A stretch of DNA of 7,477 nucleotides from JBOFCO01 sp051646105. Lineage in GTDB: Bacteria > Pseudomonadota > Alphaproteobacteria > Rhodobacterales > Rhodobacteraceae. Numbering within the stretch: the stretch's first letter is position 1; every line of letters starts with the position of its first letter. Positions 1-6,330 of the stretch are shown here, in pieces. Both the position numbers and the translations under genes were made by a program. The stretch spans positions 1 through 7,477 of the forward strand of contig JBOFCO010000025.1 of NCBI GenBank assembly GCA_051646105.1, given 5' to 3'. The notes under the pieces were generated by a model. It saw only the letters and a list, made by a program, of their open reading frames with translations, searched no databases and was not told the DNA's origin.

Positions 1-152
1 TAGAACTGCGGCGCTATGGGAAGGGTATGGCGCATCGTCGGCCCGTTTCACACTCATGACAGAAGGTAACAATCGCAAGACGTTCCGCCAAGTGCCTATA
101 AACTGCGAAAGCGTCAAGGCCAGATCAGGGCATGTTGCAGGCGATTTCCCCG
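1..152. other. Left-edge region with an unresolved gene end or gene start
   Basis: No gene can be assigned with confidence. Two readings compete. On the minus strand an ATG at 57-55 opens a frame that stays open to the window edge (19 codons, MSVKRADDAPYPS...), but it has no Shine-Dalgarno sequence. On the plus strand a frame runs from the edge to a TGA at 57-59 and could be the C-terminus of a gene (...RYGKGMAHRRPVSHS). Third-position G+C is unremarkable in both, so codon use does not decide. The spacer 60-152 contains a minus-strand TTGACG (118-113) and a TATAGG (100-95). These are only 12 bp apart, too close for a standard sigma-70 pair. No clear terminator for the RDD gene ending at 153 is seen here. 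Confidence 0.3.
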
Positions 153-617
153 TCAGCGCCGGGCTGGGCGGTTCAGTGCCGCAGTGCCAAGTATCATGTC
201 GGTCAGGCCCTGTCGGCGCGGGGATACCAGCATCAGCGTGGCGGAAACCAGCATCGGCAGCACCGCGCCTGTTGATACCGAATAGCCCGCGACATGCAGG
301 AAGGCGGTCATCCGGTCCAGCCTGTCACCGTCGTGCCCATAAAGCCGGACCGCCAACAGCGCCATGCCCGGCGTGGCCGAAAAGGCAATAACGGTCGCCA
401 GGCGATAGAAGAAATCGACGGTCAGAAAATAGAACGGCCAGAAGAACAAACCGGTGAAACCGGTAAAGGGCAGCAGGACCACACAGATCGCAAAAACCAG
501 TATTGCGTCGACAAGCCAGGCAAAAAGCCGTTTCAGCGGCACATTTTCATAAAAATCGGGCTGCTGCGCGGGATCGGGCAAAGCGCTGCGGTCACCGGCA
601 AGGGAAAGTGGCGTCAT
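153..617 (-). CDS. RDD family membrane protein
   Basis: This encodes a 154-residue polytopic inner-membrane protein of the RDD family. Family members are small membrane proteins, some proposed to be ion exchangers or transporters, and no function can be given here. A cytosolic N-terminus (about 1-28) leads to the RDD signature: R30 and D37 at the start of helix 1 (about 31-50), helix 2 at about 54-78, the segment TPGMALLAVRL (82-92) matching the usual small-residue/Gly-Met-x-x-Leu-x-x-x-Arg-Leu turn, then helix 3 (about 106-131) and the closing RRQGLTDMILGT (134-145) with D140. I chose the ATG at 617 because AAAGG lies 7 nt before it. The in-frame ATG five codons upstream (632) has no ribosome site and would place that AAAGG inside the gene. 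It is the last gene of a same-strand row after DUF2852. The family call is firm; the substrate is unknown. Confidence 0.85.
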   Translation of the reverse strand: MTPLSLAGDRSALPDPAQQPDFYENVPLKRLFAWLVDAILVFAICVVLLPFTGFTGLFFWPFYFLTVDFFYRLATVIAFSATPGMALLAVRLYGHDGDRLDRMTAFLHVAGYSVSTGAVLPMLVSATLMLVSPRRQGLTDMILGTAALNRPARR

Positions 618-638
618 CGTGCAACCTTTCATTCAGCA

Positions 639-671
639 GATTGCGGGCGCGAAAGATCCACGCCCGCAATC
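639..671 (-). terminator. Stem-loop between the DUF2852 and RDD genes
   Basis: An inverted repeat pairs 639-649 (gattgcgggcg) with 661-671 (cgcccgcaatc). The 11-bp stem is perfect and GC-rich, with an 11-nt loop at 650-660. It lies 23 nt past the DUF2852 stop codon and 22 nt before the RDD start codon, so it would terminate or attenuate minus-strand transcription between the two genes, or stabilise the 3' end of the upstream message. No T-run follows it in the minus direction, so it is not a textbook intrinsic terminator. The stem is seen directly; the role is inferred. Confidence 0.5.
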
Positions 672-693
672 GTCATCGATCAGACCGAGCGGA

Positions 694-1134
694 TCAATAG
701 GTGCCGTCACCGGTTGCCTCGGGTGCCGCGCTGGCTGCGCGGGCGCGGTCTTCCATAAAGCTGTCGAATTCCTGCTTGTCCTTGGCATCACGCAGACGCT
801 TCAGGAAGGCTTCGAAATTCTGCTGCTCGTCCTCCAGACGGCGCAGCGTATCGGCCTTGTAGGCGTCAAAGGCGCTGTTGCCAGACGAGCCAGCCGCGAA
901 ACCGCGACCCCAGGCCTGATGACGATGATGGTGTTCGCGGCGGTGGCCGCAGCCGGATTTGAACATACGTTTGCTCCATATCATATAAGCCAGAAGGGCA
1001 AGGCCCACGGGCCAGAAGACGATGAAACCAAGGACCATTGCGGCGATCCAGGCGGGCTTGCCGCGGTCGTCAAGCCAGTCCTCGGCACGACCGAGGTACG
1101 AGCGCGCGGGCAGGGCATAGGCTGTAGTTGTCAT
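694..1134 (-). CDS. DUF2852 family single-pass membrane protein
   Basis: This encodes a 146-residue protein of unknown function matching the DUF2852 family, which is common in alphaproteobacteria. The core is a Lys-Pro-Ala-Trp entry (26-29) into one transmembrane helix (about 29-53) containing Phe-Trp-Pro-Val-Gly-Leu (40-45) and ending in Trp-Ser-Lys-Arg-Met (53-57). A histidine cluster follows (H64, H68-H70, H72), then a Gly/Ser linker (76-87). A charged helical region (about 89-130), rich in Glu, Lys, Arg and Gln, probably forms a coiled coil or amphipathic helix. The start at 1134 is supported by GGAGG 7 nt upstream. A longer frame to an ATG at 1215 exists, but it crosses the likely promoter and has a non-family N-terminus. 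The gene sits between ybaK and the RDD gene on the same strand and probably has its own promoter. The family is confident; the function is unknown. Confidence 0.85.
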   Translation of the reverse strand: MTTTAYALPARSYLGRAEDWLDDRGKPAWIAAMVLGFIVFWPVGLALLAYMIWSKRMFKSGCGHRREHHHRHQAWGRGFAAGSSGNSAFDAYKADTLRRLEDEQQNFEAFLKRLRDAKDKQEFDSFMEDRARAASAAPEATGDGTY

Positions 1135-1162
1135 GTGCGAACCTCCGAGGGCGCTGTGTGCG

Positions 1163-1181
1163 ATGTGAATGTCTTTCACAT
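1163..1181. promoter_or_regulatory. 19-bp palindrome, candidate operator of the DUF2852 gene
   Basis: The sequence atgtgaa (1163-1169), tgtct (1170-1174), ttcacat (1175-1181) is a perfect 7-bp inverted repeat with a 5-nt centre. It lies 29-47 bp upstream of the DUF2852 start codon and overlaps the start site expected from the TTGACG element at 1215-1210, a natural place for a repressor. The half sites resemble CRP/FNR-type TGTGA/TCACA, but the spacing is 7 rather than 6, so it is not a canonical CRP site. In RNA it could instead form a short leader hairpin. The symmetry is seen; regulator binding is inferred. Confidence 0.4.
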
Positions 1182-1186
1182 GAGCA

Positions 1187-1215
1187 AAGATCGGTATTGT
1201 GCGGTCATCCGTCAA
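1187..1215 (-). promoter_or_regulatory. Candidate sigma-70-type promoter for the DUF2852 gene
   Basis: On the minus strand, TTGACG (1215-1210) is followed after 17 bp by GATCTT (1192-1187). The -35 is strong and the -10 is weak. The AT-rich tract at 1221-1243, among the most AT-rich stretches of this GC-rich window, sits just upstream and could act as an UP-like element. The predicted transcript starts near 1180, giving a leader of about 45 nt that carries the GGAGG site. No terminator for ybaK is evident in 1216-1255, so some read-through from ybaK is possible. Confidence 0.4.
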
Positions 1216-1255
1216 GAGGGAATGTTAAGATAATTTACTTTACGGGAGCATCGGA

Positions 1256-1726
1256 TCAGACGGTGAAGTCAGCGAGGGTCGCGCCAGTGATCCGCAGCAG
1301 GGCGTCGGGCGCGATCGCAAAGATGTGGCGTGGCGTTCCCGCCGCTGCCCAGACAACCGGAAAATCTAGCAGGCGCGGGTCAAGAAAACTGCGCAGGGGC
1401 ATCAGATGACCCAGCGGCGCCACGCCGCCGATGGCAAAGCCGGTTTCCGCGCGGATCAGGTCGGCGTCGGCCTTGCCCAGCTTCTCTCCTGCAAGGGCGC
1501 TGGCCCTGTCGGCATCGACACGTCTGCCGCCCGCCGTGATGAACAGCAGCACATGGCCCGACGTCTCTCCGCGGAACAGGATGGATTTCGCGATCTGGTC
1601 GACGGTGCAGCCCGCCGCCTCTGCCGCCTCGGTGGCGGTGCGGGTGGACTGGGGCATCTCGACAATCTCCGGTGTGGCACCGGCGGCCTTCAAGGCATCG
1701 CGCACGCGGGACAGGCTCTTGCTCAT
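1256..1726 (-). CDS. YbaK/EbsC family aminoacyl-tRNA deacylase
   Basis: This encodes a 156-residue single-domain protein of the YbaK/ProX (EbsC) superfamily, cytosolic enzymes that hydrolyse amino acids wrongly attached to tRNA (for example Cys- or Ala-tRNA-Pro). Visible family features are the Thr-rich entry STRTATEAA (27-35), the conserved lysine K47 in AKSILFRG (46-53), the TAGGRRVDADRASALAGE segment (64-81), and the substrate-pocket loop with Gly-Gly-Val-x-Pro-x-Gly-His (G100-H107). The C-terminal Ala-Ala-Gly-Thr-Pro-Arg-His (128-134) is also typical. The length fits free-standing members. I chose ATG 1726 because GAGG lies 5 nt upstream; in-frame ATGs at 1747, 1756 and 1837 lack good ribosome sites. 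It is divergent from glnE. Which misacylated tRNA it edits cannot be told from sequence, so I give no symbol. Confidence 0.88.
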   Translation of the reverse strand: MSKSLSRVRDALKAAGATPEIVEMPQSTRTATEAAEAAGCTVDQIAKSILFRGETSGHVLLFITAGGRRVDADRASALAGEKLGKADADLIRAETGFAIGGVAPLGHLMPLRSFLDPRLLDFPVVWAAAGTPRHIFAIAPDALLRITGATLADFTV

Positions 1727-1795
1727 GCGGACCTCATTTTCTGTCATCTGGTTCATGCATAGCTTTGCTGCCCGATGGCCGAAAGCCCCTCGCGG

Positions 1796-1830
1796 TTGCC
1801 GCGCCTGTGCGGCCCCGCTACTGTCATGCC
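1796..1830 (+). promoter_or_regulatory. Candidate glnE promoter placing transcription start at or near the ATG
   Basis: TTGCCG (1796-1801) is separated by 17 bp from TACTGT (1819-1824). The -35 matches TTGACA at 4 of 6 bases and the -10 matches TATAAT at only 3 of 6. If real, transcription would begin about 7 nt after the -10, at or next to the glnE ATG at 1831. The 20 nt before this ATG have no Shine-Dalgarno-like purine run, which fits a leaderless message. The 104-bp spacer 1727-1830 is shared with the divergent ybaK promoter, which I could not place convincingly. This is inference from a weak consensus match. Confidence 0.25.
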
Positions 1831-4632
1831 ATGACACTTGCAGACCGCATCACGCGACATCCCATACCCTTCGATGGCACCGCTGCGCGGGACTGCCTTG
1901 CGGACCTGCCGGGCCTGCCGGGAGAGGCCGCAGCGCTGGTTGAAGGCACCGCCGGATGCAGTCCGTTCCTGCGCGATGTCATGTTGCGCGATCCGGACTG
2001 GTTGCGATTGACCCTGTCGTCCCGCCCCGAGGTGCTGTTTGACGACATCCTTGCATCCCTCTCTGGTCTGGGGGTGGATGTTTTGCCGGATGCGCTGCGT
2101 CAAGCCAAGCGCCGCGTTGCCCTGCTTGTCGCACTGTGTGATCTGGGCGGGGTCTGGCCGTTGGAAACCGTGACAGGTGCCCTGACCCGGCTGGCCGACA
2201 CAGCCGTCGACCTTTCCATCCGTGGCCTGACGATGGCCGAAGCCCGGCGTGGCAGGATTCCGGGATTGGCCGGGGATGATGCCGCCGCGAATCCGGGCAT
2301 GGTCGCGCTTGCCATGGGCAAGATGGGCGCAGCAGAGTTGAACTATTCATCCGACATAGACCTGATCTGCCTGTTCGACGAAACCCGTTTTGACCCCGAC
2401 GATCAGGCGGAAGCGCGGGCGGCCTATGTGCGCATCACGCGGCGCATGACGGCGATGCTGTCCGACAATACGGCGGGGGGATATGTGTTTCGCACCGACC
2501 TGCGGCTGCGCCCCGATGCCAGCGTCACACCTGTCTGCATCTCGACAGGGGCGGCGGAGCATTATTACGAGGCACATGGCAGGACGTGGGAGCGTGCCGC
2601 CTATATCAAGGCCCGCCCCTGCGGCGGCGACCTTGCCGTGGGCGAGGGGTTCCTGGCGACACTGGTCCCCTTTGTCTGGCGCAAGCATCTGGATTTTGCG
2701 GCCATTCAGGATGCGCATGACATGCGGCTGCGCATCCGCGACCACAAGGGCCTGCACGGGCCGCTGGTGGTAGAGGGGCATGACCTGAAGCTGGGGCAGG
2801 GCGGCATCCGCACGGTGGAATTCTTTGCCCAGACCCGGCAGTTGATCGCGGGCGGGCGCGATCCCTCCTTGCGCGACAGGACCACCGTCGGTGCGTTGGC
2901 GGCATTGGCCGCAGCAGACTGGGTTCCGTCGCGTGTGTCTGAACGCCTTGCCGGCCACTACCGTATCCTGCGGGAATGGGAACACCGCCTGCAAATGGTG
3001 AATGACGCACAGATCCATGCCATGCCTTCATCCGCCGAAGGTATTGCGCGGATCGCCGCATTTTCCGGAATGAGCGAGGCCGCTTTCCGCCGCGACCTTC
3101 TGGAACGGTTACAGGACGTGACCGAGCAGACAGAAGGCTTTTTCGCACCCGCTGCCGTTGCAGAGGGGCCGGTGCTGACCGGTCCGCAAACCGATATTGT
3201 CGAAGGCTGGCGGGCGCTGCCCGCGTTGCGGTCGACCCGCGCCACCGAAAGTTTCAAGCGTCTGCGGCCGGTCATTCTTGAACGGCTGATGGCGGCCCAG
3301 AACCCAGATGAGGCCTTGCGTGCCTTTGACGGGTTTCTGCGCGGGCTCCCGGCGGGTGTTCAGCTTTTCGCGCTGTTCGAGGCCAATCCCCAGCTTGTCG
3401 AACTGATCGTGGACATCGTTTCGACCTCTCCCGCGCTTGCGCAATATCTGTCGCGCAATTCCGGTGTTCTGGATGCGGTGATCGGGGGCGGATTCTTTGC
3501 GCCATGGCCGGGCGCTGCCGCGCTGGAACAGGCGCTGTCGGGGCAAATGGCGAACCTTGCGGATTACGAACGGAAGCTGGATCAGGCGCGGCGCTGGATG
3601 AAGGAATGGCATTTCCGCATCGGCGTTCATCATCTGCGTGGTCTGATGGGGGCCGAGGAGGCGGGGCGGGCCTATGCCGATCTGGCGCAGGCAGTGGTGG
3701 CGGCGCTCTGGCCGGTTGTGGGTCAGGAACTGGCGCGCAAGCATGGGGTGGCGCCGGGCAGGGGTGCGGTTGTTCTGGGCATGGGGTCTCTGGGCGCCGC
3801 GCGGCTGAATGCGGGGTCCGATCTTGACCTGATCGTGATTTATGACGCCGCCGGGGTGGAAACTTCGGACGGGGACAGGCCGCTGGCGACACGTCCATGG
3901 TATGCGCGGCTGACGCAGGCGCTGGTCACGGCGCTGTCGGCCCCGATGGCCGAAGGACGGCTATACGAGGTTGACATGCGGCTGCGCCCATCCGGGCGAC
4001 AGGGGCCGGTGGCAACCTCCCTGCAGGGTTTCCGTGACTATCAGATGAATGAAGCATGGACATGGGAGCATCTGGCCCTGACCCGCGCCCGTGTTATCGC
4101 GGGCCCCCCCGATCTTGCCGCCGAGGTCGAGGACATCCGCCGTGCGACGCTGGCAGCAAAGGCGGACCGGGTCACAGTCTTGCCCGCCGTTGCGGAAATG
4201 CGGGCGCGGATCGGCGCGGCAAAGGCCCCTTCCGGCGACTGGGATGCAAAGATCGGTTCCGGCCGGATGATGGAACTGGAATTGTTTGCGCAGGCCGCAA
4301 CCCTGATCGCTGCCAGCCCCGCGCGGGGTATTGCCGCACAGATCGGGCTGGGACCGGGATGTGGGCTTTTCACCACAACGGAACGGGACGATCTGGCCAG
4401 GGCGCTGCGGCTGTACTGGTCGCTTCATGCCGCAACGCGGCTGCTGACCCCTCACGCGCTGGATATGGACAAGGTGGGCGAGGGCGGGCGCGCTTTTCTG
4501 TTCCGGGAAACCGGCATGACGGATGCCGGGGCCTTGGCGTCGGCTTTGCACCAGACTTCAAAGCGGGTGAGCGATATTATCGGTTCTGCGCTTGGCTCTG
4601 GGGGGATGGTCGATGACGACAGGGAACAATAA
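1831..4632 (+). CDS. glnE: Bifunctional glutamine synthetase adenylyltransferase/adenylyl-removing enzyme
   Basis: GlnE (933 residues, normal length) attaches AMP to a tyrosine of each glutamine synthetase subunit when nitrogen is plentiful and removes it by phosphorolysis when nitrogen is scarce, under PII control. Two nucleotidyltransferase domains are visible. The N-terminal deadenylylating half has LAMGKMGAAELNYSSDIDL with metal-binding D175 and D177, then LRLRPDASVTPV, and GQGGIRTVEFFAQ with E330. A helical linker follows. The C-terminal adenylylating half has LGMGSLGAARLNAGSDLDL with D664 and D666, MRLRPSGRQGPV, and GSGRMMELELFAQ with E815 and E817. Both active sites look intact. ATG 1831 gives the expected family N-terminus. 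The frame stays open 53 codons further upstream, but only across sequence antisense to ybaK and the spacer. No Shine-Dalgarno is seen. Its end overlaps the next gene by 20 bp. Confidence 0.97.
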   Translation: MTLADRITRHPIPFDGTAARDCLADLPGLPGEAAALVEGTAGCSPFLRDVMLRDPDWLRLTLSSRPEVLFDDILASLSGLGVDVLPDALRQAKRRVALLVALCDLGGVWPLETVTGALTRLADTAVDLSIRGLTMAEARRGRIPGLAGDDAAANPGMVALAMGKMGAAELNYSSDIDLICLFDETRFDPDDQAEARAAYVRITRRMTAMLSDNTAGGYVFRTDLRLRPDASVTPVCISTGAAEHYYEAHGRTWERAAYIKARPCGGDLAVGEGFLATLVPFVWRKHLDFAAIQDAHDMRLRIRDHKGLHGPLVVEGHDLKLGQGGIRTVEFFAQTRQLIAGGRDPSLRDRTTVGALAALAAADWVPSRVSERLAGHYRILREWEHRLQMVNDAQIHAMPSSAEGIARIAAFSGMSEAAFRRDLLERLQDVTEQTEGFFAPAAVAEGPVLTGPQTDIVEGWRALPALRSTRATESFKRLRPVILERLMAAQNPDEALRAFDGFLRGLPAGVQLFALFEANPQLVELIVDIVSTSPALAQYLSRNSGVLDAVIGGGFFAPWPGAAALEQALSGQMANLADYERKLDQARRWMKEWHFRIGVHHLRGLMGAEEAGRAYADLAQAVVAALWPVVGQELARKHGVAPGRGAVVLGMGSLGAARLNAGSDLDLIVIYDAAGVETSDGDRPLATRPWYARLTQALVTALSAPMAEGRLYEVDMRLRPSGRQGPVATSLQGFRDYQMNEAWTWEHLALTRARVIAGPPDLAAEVEDIRRATLAAKADRVTVLPAVAEMRARIGAAKAPSGDWDAKIGSGRMMELELFAQAATLIAASPARGIAAQIGLGPGCGLFTTTERDDLARALRLYWSLHAATRLLTPHALDMDKVGEGGRAFLFRETGMTDAGALASALHQTSKRVSDIIGSALGSGGMVDDDREQ

Positions 4633-4909
4633 ACCGGATCACGACCCCGACCCCAAGGGTCTGATCCGTGAAAGTTATGCGATCGACGGAATCGGGGCCC
4701 CGGAATGCCGGTCGGTTTTTCTGGATTGGGCACTGAGCCTGCCTGCGGGTGCGGATGCGCGCCGGTCGATCACCGAACTGCTTGAACGGCATGGTGCCGG
4801 TTTTCCCGACCATCCGATGACGCTGGTGCTTCGGGATGCGTTGACACGGGATGCGTCGCCTGGTCGACGTGGCGGTCGTGCCGCGCGTTTGCAGCGCGAT
4901 GGGGCATGA
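4613..4909 (+). CDS. Small conserved-looking protein of unknown function, coupled to glnE
   Basis: This encodes a 98-residue soluble protein that I cannot assign to a named family; it resembles hypothetical proteins that follow glnE in Rhodobacterales. It has a polar Asp/Pro-rich start (about 6-14), a central segment KGLIRESYAIDGI (14-26), a likely amphipathic helix around Cys-Arg-Ser-x-Phe-x-Asp-Trp-Ala-Leu (31-40), a second helix (47-59), and a basic Arg/Gly tail (about 84-94). There are no membrane segments or signal peptide. The ATG at 4613 lies inside the last codons of glnE (20-bp overlap), with a GGGGGGA ribosome-site-like run 6 nt upstream inside glnE, so translation is probably coupled. 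A TTG at 4592 in the same frame is less likely. Third-position G+C is high, supporting real coding. A role beside GlnE is suggested only by position. Confidence 0.7.
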   Translation: MTTGNNKPDHDPDPKGLIRESYAIDGIGAPECRSVFLDWALSLPAGADARRSITELLERHGAGFPDHPMTLVLRDALTRDASPGRRGGRAARLQRDGA

Positions 4910-5158
4910 TCCGGCGTGCAGAACAGGTAACGAATTTTCCAATTGATTCTGAGCAGTTGGTTGCGGCGCGCAAAACATGAACGCGCTGGACTTTGCAAAA
5001 TGCTTCGCAGATGATGCAGTATGCGCGACAAAGCGGGCTGCGGTGCAGCATTGCTTTCAATATGAGGTTTCCGTAAGGGTTGGCCTTTTCATGCGGTCCG
5101 TCCCGGCCTAAGACAGCGGATATGAGTTAAACGATTGGTCCGAAAGATCATTGACCGG
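4910..5158. other. 249-bp spacer between the glnE operon and rnd
   Basis: This stretch is less GC-rich than the flanking genes and has no convincing gene. Two small adjacent stem-loops follow the end of the glnE operon: ccaatt/agttgg at 4939-4944 and 4955-4960 (one G-U pair), and ttgcg/cgcaa at 4961-4965 and 4969-4973. Neither is followed by a T-run, so they are weak terminator candidates. A 44-codon frame (ATG 4977 to TAA 5111) lacks a ribosome site and family resemblance. For rnd, TTGCTT (5051-5056), 17 bp, TAAGGG (5074-5079) is the best sigma-70-like pair and is poor. A small RNA cannot be excluded. Confidence 0.35.
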
Positions 5159-6316
5159 ATGCGAACGATTACCACCACCGAGGATCTGGCGGAATTCTGT
5201 GCCCGTGCCAAATCTGAATCCTATGTCACGATCGATACGGAATTTCTGCGTGAGCGCACCTATTGGTCGAAGCTGTGCCTGATTCAGATGGCGCTGCCGG
5301 GAAAAGCTGGCGAGGCCGTCCTTGTTGATCCCATCGCGGGCAGCGACATGTCGCTGGAACCGCTGTACGACCTGTTCCGCCACACGGGAACGGTCAAGGT
5401 ATTCCACGCCGCCCGGCAGGATCTTGAAATCTTCTTTGTCGAAGGAAAGGTTTTCCCGCAGCCCCTGTTCGATACGCAGGTTGCCGCCATGGTCTGCGGT
5501 TTCGGCGAGCAGGTGGGCTATGAAACGCTTGTCCGCAAGATTGCCCGCGAAGGGCTGGACAAAACCAGCCGCTTTACCGACTGGTCGCGCCGCCCTCTGT
5601 CGGAGGCGCAAAAGACCTATGCTCTGGCCGATGTGACGCACCTGCGGGTGATCTATGAACATCTTGCCGCACAGATCGCGAAATCCGGCCGTCAGAAATG
5701 GGTGCAGGAAGAGCTGTGCGTTCTGACCGATCCGGAAACCTACATCGTGCGCCCGGAAGAAGCCTGGGAACGGGTCAAGACGCGCACCCATTCCGGCAAG
5801 TTTCTCGCGGTGGTTCGCGAACTGGCCCGGTTCCGCGAGGAACTCGCGCAAGGTCGAAACATTCCCCGGAGCCGCGTCTACAAGGACGATGCGCTGCTGG
5901 AACTCGCCTCGACCCGGCCGACGAACTATGACGAACTTGGCCGCTCGCGCCTGTTGCTAAGAGAGGCACGTCGCGGCGAGATTGCTGATGGCATCATCGC
6001 GGGCGTCAAGCGCGCGGCCGAGATGAAGCCCGAGGATTATCCGAAGCCCGATCCGCGGGAAGAGGGCCAGCAGGTGAATACCGCGCTGGCCGATCTGCTG
6101 CGTGTGCTGCTGAAGGCAAAATCGGAAGAGGCCGGCGTGGCACAGAAGCTGATCGCGACTGCATCCGAACTGGATGCCATTGCGGCGGGCAACCGTGATG
6201 TGGCTGCGTTGCGCGGATGGCGGGCAGAAGTGTTCGGCAACGACGCGTTGCGCCTGTGCAAGGGTGACATCGCCCTGTCGGCTGTCGGACAATCGGTTCG
6301 GGTTGTGGCTCTTTAA
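5159..6316 (+). CDS. rnd: Ribonuclease D
   Basis: RNase D (385 residues, usual length for alphaproteobacteria) is a cytosolic 3'-5' exoribonuclease that trims the 3' ends of tRNA precursors and other small RNAs. The N-terminal DEDDy exonuclease domain (about 1-180) shows all catalytic residues: D26 and E28 in IDTEFLRE, D88 in FHAARQDLEIF, and Y154 and D158 in YALADVTHL. An HRDC nucleic-acid-binding domain follows (about 198-278), then a helical C-terminal region (to 385), probably equivalent to the second HRDC-like domain. I chose ATG 5159 because it gives the common N-terminus MRTITTTEDL. A TTG at 5135 would add eight residues and has no better ribosome site; the region before 5159 has only a distant GAAAG. 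The gene converges on the lipoprotein gene, and their stop codons overlap by 4 bp. Confidence 0.95.
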   Translation: MRTITTTEDLAEFCARAKSESYVTIDTEFLRERTYWSKLCLIQMALPGKAGEAVLVDPIAGSDMSLEPLYDLFRHTGTVKVFHAARQDLEIFFVEGKVFPQPLFDTQVAAMVCGFGEQVGYETLVRKIAREGLDKTSRFTDWSRRPLSEAQKTYALADVTHLRVIYEHLAAQIAKSGRQKWVQEELCVLTDPETYIVRPEEAWERVKTRTHSGKFLAVVRELARFREELAQGRNIPRSRVYKDDALLELASTRPTNYDELGRSRLLLREARRGEIADGIIAGVKRAAEMKPEDYPKPDPREEGQQVNTALADLLRVLLKAKSEEAGVAQKLIATASELDAIAAGNRDVAALRGWRAEVFGNDALRLCKGDIALSAVGQSVRVVAL

Positions 6317-6330
6317 CGGCTGGCGACCCG
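6299..6330. other. Inverted repeat surrounding the overlapping rnd and lipoprotein stop codons
   Basis: cgggttg (6299-6305) can pair with cgacccg (6324-6330) in plus-strand RNA: 7 bp including one G-U, with an 18-nt loop that contains both stop codons. In minus-strand RNA the G-U becomes a C-A mismatch, so the structure is weaker there. With no T-run it is not an intrinsic terminator, but it could define 3' ends for convergent messages. It may be chance in GC-rich DNA. Confidence 0.2.

Noticed and set aside
95..118. TTGACG and TATAGG as a promoter reading left from the RDD gene end
   Set aside because: The spacing is 12 bp instead of 16-18, and the gene it would serve cannot be confirmed in the 57 bases left before the edge.
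1163..1181. Canonical CRP site
   Set aside because: TGTGA and TCACA are separated by 7 bp, not the 6 bp of the CRP consensus, so I kept it only as an unspecified palindrome.
1135..1215. N-terminal extension of DUF2852 to the ATG at 1215
   Set aside because: A strong GGAGG site sits 7 nt before ATG 1134. The extension lies over the likely promoter and palindrome.
619..1233. 204-codon plus-strand frame across DUF2852
   Set aside because: It is antisense to the DUF2852 gene, which has clear family features and a strong ribosome site. The plus frame runs through the spacer hairpin.
1672..1830. In-frame open extension of glnE by 53 codons upstream of 1831
   Set aside because: It is antisense to the ybaK 5' end and crosses the divergent promoter spacer. 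Its residues do not resemble the GlnE N-terminus, whereas the sequence from 1831 does.
2347..3018. Long minus-strand frames inside glnE (for example 223 codons here, 211 codons at 3109-3744)
   Set aside because: They are antisense shadows of a high-GC gene: Pro/Arg/Gly-rich, with no family features. They lie wholly inside well-supported coding sequence.
4977..5111. 44-codon plus-strand frame in the spacer before rnd
   Set aside because: It has no ribosome site, unremarkable codon use and no family resemblance. A frame this short is expected by chance.
5108..5851. 247-codon minus-strand frame over the start of rnd
   Set aside because: It is antisense to an intact RNase D exonuclease domain with all catalytic residues, and its translation has no recognisable domain.
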